Below are positions 61,071-64,000 of a stretch of 64,000 bases of DNA, one piece after another. This stretch comes from Komagataeibacter rhaeticus (GTDB taxonomy: Bacteria > Pseudomonadota > Alphaproteobacteria > Acetobacterales > Acetobacteraceae): positions 62,001 to 126,000 of the forward strand of contig NZ_NKTZ01000005.1 in assembly GCF_003207855.1 (NCBI RefSeq). The letters run 5' to 3'. A program made the position numbers and the translations under genes. The notes below the pieces were generated by a model. It was not told the DNA's origin. It saw only the letters and a list, made by a program, of their open reading frames with translations, and did not search any database. Position 1 is the first letter of the stretch. Every line of letters begins with the position of its first letter.

Positions 61071-62045
61071 ATGGCACAGACCGCCGGGCCGACCCCACCC
61101 CCCGGCGGCGGGCAGGCCGACGGGCATGCCACCCCGTCCCGCCCCCACCGGCTGGAAGATCATGGCCATGACAGGATCATCCGCGTGGGGCAGGTGGACC
61201 GCATCTGGTCGGATTTCTACCACCATGCCCTGACCGCGCCGTGGAGCACGTTCTTCTGGGGCTCGCTGCTGGTCTATGTGGCGGTCAACCTTGTCTTTGC
61301 CCTGCTCTACATGGCCGACAGCGGCGGGGTGAACGGCGCGCATCCGGGCAGCTTTGCCGATTTCTTCTTCTTCAGCGTGCAGACACTGTCCACCGTCGGC
61401 TATGGCGGCATGGTGCCGGTCAGCCGCACCGCCAACCTGATCGCAACGGTGGAGGTACTGGGCGGCATGATGATCAACGCCCTGGCCACGGGCCTGATCT
61501 TTGCCCGGTTCTCCCGCCCGCGCGCGCGGGTCATGTTCAGCGACAAGGCGCTCATCCTGCCCGAAAACGGACAGATGCACCTTGATATCCGCATTGCCAA
61601 CTGCAGGCGCAGCCCGATCCTGTCGGTTGATGTGGAATTCGCGCTGGCCCGGCTGATCCGCATGCCCACGGGGCGGGTGGTCCGCCAGTTCGACCCGCTG
61701 CTGCTGCAGCAGTCCCATGTGCCCGTGCTGCGCTTCGCCTGCACGCCCACCCATGTGATTGATGCGCGGAGTCCGCTCCATGGCCTGACGGAGGCCGACC
61801 TGTCGGCACAGGAAGCGGAAATCATCGTCAGCCTGACCGGAACGGACGAGGCATCAGGGCAGACCGTTTTCGCACGTTCGGCTTACGGATTTGACCGGAT
61901 GCTGTATAACCATCGTTTCGTTGACATCATAAACGCCGGGCCGGATGGGCGGATCACCGTTGACTATACCCGCTTTGACCATACCGAATCCCCACAGGAT
62001 GAAAACGCCCTCAGGGCGGAATACCTGTCCGACCAGCCCGACTGA
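61071..62045 (+). CDS. KirBac-type inward-rectifier K+ channel
   Basis: The 324-residue protein has a slide helix (QVDRIWSDFYHHAL), two membrane helices with the selectivity filter TVGYG (108-112) between them, a GGMMINALATGLIFARFSRPRARV inner helix, and a cytoplasmic immunoglobulin-like domain (about 150-310). This is the KirBac architecture; it should conduct K+ across the inner membrane as a tetramer. The frame overlaps the next gene's likely start. Confidence 0.92.
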   Translation: MAQTAGPTPPPGGGQADGHATPSRPHRLEDHGHDRIIRVGQVDRIWSDFYHHALTAPWSTFFWGSLLVYVAVNLVFALLYMADSGGVNGAHPGSFADFFFFSVQTLSTVGYGGMVPVSRTANLIATVEVLGGMMINALATGLIFARFSRPRARVMFSDKALILPENGQMHLDIRIANCRRSPILSVDVEFALARLIRMPTGRVVRQFDPLLLQQSHVPVLRFACTPTHVIDARSPLHGLTEADLSAQEAEIIVSLTGTDEASGQTVFARSAYGFDRMLYNHRFVDIINAGPDGRITVDYTRFDHTESPQDENALRAEYLSDQPD

Positions 62046-63198
62046 GCGATGGGCGGGCCACGGCGCCGCCCGCCGCCTGCGTGCGTTCGTGCTGGCCATG
62101 CTGGCCGGGACCTGCCCCCCCGGGCTGGCCCATGCGGCCACGCATGCCCGCCACGCCGCCGCACCCGCGCCACAGTCCCCGCCGCCACCCGCCATGCTGT
62201 ACGGCCTGTCCGCGCCGTGCCTGAGCCATGTCATCACGGCCCCGCTGCAGACCAACAGCGGCAGCCCCCTTGTACCGGCCACGTTCAATGACACCACGGG
62301 CCTTGCGTATCTGAGCGTGACCCAGGACCAGGTGGGCGTCTATGCCACAACGGAAAAGGAATTTCCCATCCAGTCCGTCGTCAGCATCCGCACCATAGCC
62401 GGCATGGACACCACCTATACCACCGTGCTGCACAGCCTGCGCATAAGCAACGGCCTGGCCAGCGACGTGCCGGCGCTGGTCATCGGGGCCAGCATGCCCC
62501 ATATCGGCACCCAGCCGGTACTGGGGGTGATCGGCTACGATGTGCTGAGCAATTACGACGTGCTGCTGGATTTTCAGGACCGGCGGATGGTCCTGTTCAT
62601 GCCCGTCAGCACCCCGGCCTGCCCGCCGCTGCGTGACTGGCTGGGGGCGGACAGCATGGGTGTGCCCCTGCTGCCCGATTCGACAGGGCGCATGACCGGC
62701 ATCGTCATGAAGGTGGGCGGGCAGGCGGTGCGGATGGAAATCGAGCCGGGGGCGGACATGTCCTCCCTGTCCCGACGGGACGCGAGGACACTGGGCCTGA
62801 CCAGCGCCGTCCTGCACGATGACATGCATGTCCGCACCAATGCGGGAAGGATCCTCAACGGGCGGCGGCACCATTTTGACCATGTGACACTGGGCGCATG
62901 GCAGGACCTGCCGCTGGACGTGAATGTGGAAAAGACAAGCTACAGCATCCTGGCCATGAACTTCCTGCGCCGCAGGCGCGTCTTGCTGGCCTTCCCGCAG
63001 GACATGCTGTTCCTGACCCCGCAGCAGGACGTGCCCAACGACCGGGGGCAGGCCACGCATGGCATCCTCAGCACCCGCACCGCCATTGCCCGCATGGTCG
63101 ACACACCGCCACCCGCGCCAGGGGCGGCAGACAGCCACACCGTGCTCCAGCCCGATACACCCGCATCCACGACAGGCACGCAGCCCGCTGCCCATTGA
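61999..63198 (+). CDS. secreted retropepsin-like protein, catalytic motifs degenerate
   Basis: The protein of about 399 residues has a signal-like segment (LRAFVLAMLAGTCPPGLAHA) and two lobes resembling retropepsin-type aspartyl proteases. In each lobe the catalytic D-[TS]-G-A is altered: TFNDTTGLAYLS in the first and EPGADMSSLS in the second, so proteolysis is doubtful. LGVIGYDVLSNYDVLLDFQDRRM fits the flap/helix end of the fold. The C-terminus is Pro/Thr-rich. The start is uncertain: ATG 61999 lies inside the channel gene, and later GTG/ATG starts near 62088-62097 are possible. Confidence 0.6.
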   Translation: MKTPSGRNTCPTSPTERWAGHGAARRLRAFVLAMLAGTCPPGLAHAATHARHAAAPAPQSPPPPAMLYGLSAPCLSHVITAPLQTNSGSPLVPATFNDTTGLAYLSVTQDQVGVYATTEKEFPIQSVVSIRTIAGMDTTYTTVLHSLRISNGLASDVPALVIGASMPHIGTQPVLGVIGYDVLSNYDVLLDFQDRRMVLFMPVSTPACPPLRDWLGADSMGVPLLPDSTGRMTGIVMKVGGQAVRMEIEPGADMSSLSRRDARTLGLTSAVLHDDMHVRTNAGRILNGRRHHFDHVTLGAWQDLPLDVNVEKTSYSILAMNFLRRRRVLLAFPQDMLFLTPQQDVPNDRGQATHGILSTRTAIARMVDTPPPAPGAADSHTVLQPDTPASTTGTQPAAH

Positions 63199-63225
63199 GC
63201 ACCTGAATACAAATTTGATAAAAAA

Positions 63226-63311
63226 CAGAAGTTTTTAGGGGCCGCCTTTTTCCAAAAAGGCGGCGGTCCCTGAAGCTGTCTGAAAAAAGCTTCACCAGAA
63301 ACTTCTTTATG
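63226..63311 (-). repeat. dispersed double-hairpin repeat, copy 2
   Basis: This is the reverse complement of the copy at 10292. On the plus strand GGCCGCCTTTTT pairs with AAAAAGGCGGC, then GAAGCTGTC, GAAAAAAGCTTCACCAGAA and ACTTCTTT follow. It lies between the convergent stops at 63198 and 63322 and may terminate both genes. Confidence 0.8.
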
Positions 63312-63321
63312 GTTTCAGGGT

Positions 63322-64000
63322 CTATGCCAGCCCCACGGCCAGCAGCCGGTCCCGGTAGGGGCCGGGCACGCGCTCCAGTTCCGCCATGCTGCCCTGCTGG
63401 GCAATGTGGCCATGCTCCATCACCACAATCCGGTCGAACCCGCGCAGGGTGGACAGCCGGTGCGCCACCGCGATGACGGTGCGCCCCACCATCAGCAGTT
63501 CAAGGGCGGCATGCACATGGCGCTCGCTTTCCCCATCAAGCGCGCTTGTCGCCTCATCCAGTATCAGGATCGGCGCATTGCGCAGGAAGGCGCGTGCAAT
63601 GGCAAGGCGCTGGCGCTGGCCGCCGGACAGCATGACCCCCCGCTCCCCCACCACCGTATCGAACCCGCGAGGCATGGCGGCGATGAAACCGGCACAGCCC
63701 GCGGCCTCGGCCGCCGCCTGCACGGCCGCATCCGTCGCATCGGGACAGCCATAGCGGATATTTTCCAGCACCGAACGGCGCAGCAGGTACACATCCTGCG
63801 GCACCACCGCCATGCTGGCACGCAGGCTGGCCTCATCCAGTTCCAGGATGTTGACGCCATCAATCTCCACCGCCCCTTCCTGCACAAAACGCTGGCGCTG
63901 CAGCAGGGCCAGCACCGTGCTCTTGCCCGAACCCGATACCCCCACCAGCCCGACCCGGCTGCCTGCCGGAATGTCCAGATCAAAATGCGACAGGACGGGA
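63322..64000 (-). CDS. ABC transporter ATP-binding domain (5' part outside window)
   Basis: The minus-strand frame runs off the right edge. The visible 226 residues form a complete nucleotide-binding domain: Walker A GVSGSGKST, Q-loop VVPQDVYLL, signature LSGGQRQRLAIARA, Walker B ILILDEATSALD and the switch His in VAHRLST. The D-loop and Q-loop style fit exporter-type ABC proteins whose membrane domain would be encoded upstream on the same chain. The transported substrate is unknown. Confidence 0.9.
   Translation of the reverse strand, partial: PVLSHFDLDIPAGSRVGLVGVSGSGKSTVLALLQRQRFVQEGAVEIDGVNILELDEASLRASMAVVPQDVYLLRRSVLENIRYGCPDATDAAVQAAAEAAGCAGFIAAMPRGFDTVVGERGVMLSGGQRQRLAIARAFLRNAPILILDEATSALDGESERHVHAALELLMVGRTVIAVAHRLSTLRGFDRIVVMEHGHIAQQGSMAELERVPGPYRDRLLAVGLA

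Noticed and set aside
1-64000. CRISPR array or rRNA operon
   Set aside because: No regularly spaced repeats and no rRNA sequence were seen.

Overview
The window looks like chromosome of an acetic acid bacterium (Acetobacteraceae, Komagataeibacter/Gluconacetobacter type). The coding DNA is GC-rich. Gene order around murA-hisG-hisD-infA-maf-RNase G-like-yacG-tRNA-Phe is typical of Alphaproteobacteria. There is an operon of PAS/GGDEF/EAL and MHYT c-di-GMP proteins of the kind known from cellulose-making acetic acid bacteria, plus a KirBac-type K+ channel. Species is inferred, not proven.

Region 1 (1-28.8 kb) is core genome. It holds a partial TPR-like gene, a GT4 glycosyltransferase, an orphan Rieske oxygenase, dcd, murA, hisG (short form), hisD, infA, maf, an RNase E/G-like gene, yacG, tRNA-Phe and pyrC. 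A three-gene c-di-GMP operon follows, read right to left: MHYT-GGDEF-EAL, heme-type PAS-GAF-GGDEF-EAL, then PAS-GAF-degenerate GGDEF-EAL. Next come cytochrome b561, small exported proteins, a ferritin-like protein, clpP, an OmpA-like lipoprotein, an alanine-type aminotransferase, hom, recJ and tRNA-Glu.

Region 2 (28.85-49.26 kb) is a roughly 20.4 kb genomic island inserted at the 3' end of tRNA-Glu. It starts with a broken tyrosine integrase and a small IS5-type transposase remnant. It then carries a class V aminotransferase with a divergent Lrp regulator, a TonB receptor, and a long minus-strand catabolic cluster (48.4 down to 35.7 kb). Reading in transcription order, the cluster encodes an MFS exporter, pyridoxamine-pyruvate aminotransferase, a PdxI-like pyridoxal reductase, an NCS1 permease, an HpaB-like flavin monooxygenase, two coupled amidase-signature enzymes, a NicX-like 2,5-dihydroxypyridine dioxygenase, a NicF-like amidohydrolase, a GntR/UTRA regulator and a flavin reductase. 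I read this as a possibly undescribed vitamin B6 (or related 3-hydroxypyridine) degradation route. Hydroxylation of the ring para to the 3-OH would give a 2,5-dihydroxypyridine core, NicX-type cleavage would follow, and amidases would release acetate and ammonia. The families are recognised from the sequence; the pathway is inference.

Region 3 (49.26-55.8 kb) begins with a second copy of the tRNA-Glu end plus integrase start, as if a second element sat in tandem. It carries a complete type I restriction-modification operon (hsdM, hsdS, hsdR).

Region 4 (55.8-64 kb) returns to core-like genes: two DEDDh exonucleases, a 2OG-Fe(II) oxygenase, an exported amidohydrolase, a small lipoprotein, a KirBac channel, a degenerate retropepsin-like secreted protein and a partial ABC transporter. 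Three copies of a dispersed ~80-90 bp double-hairpin repeat lie in gene ends at 10.3, 26.8 and 63.2 kb.
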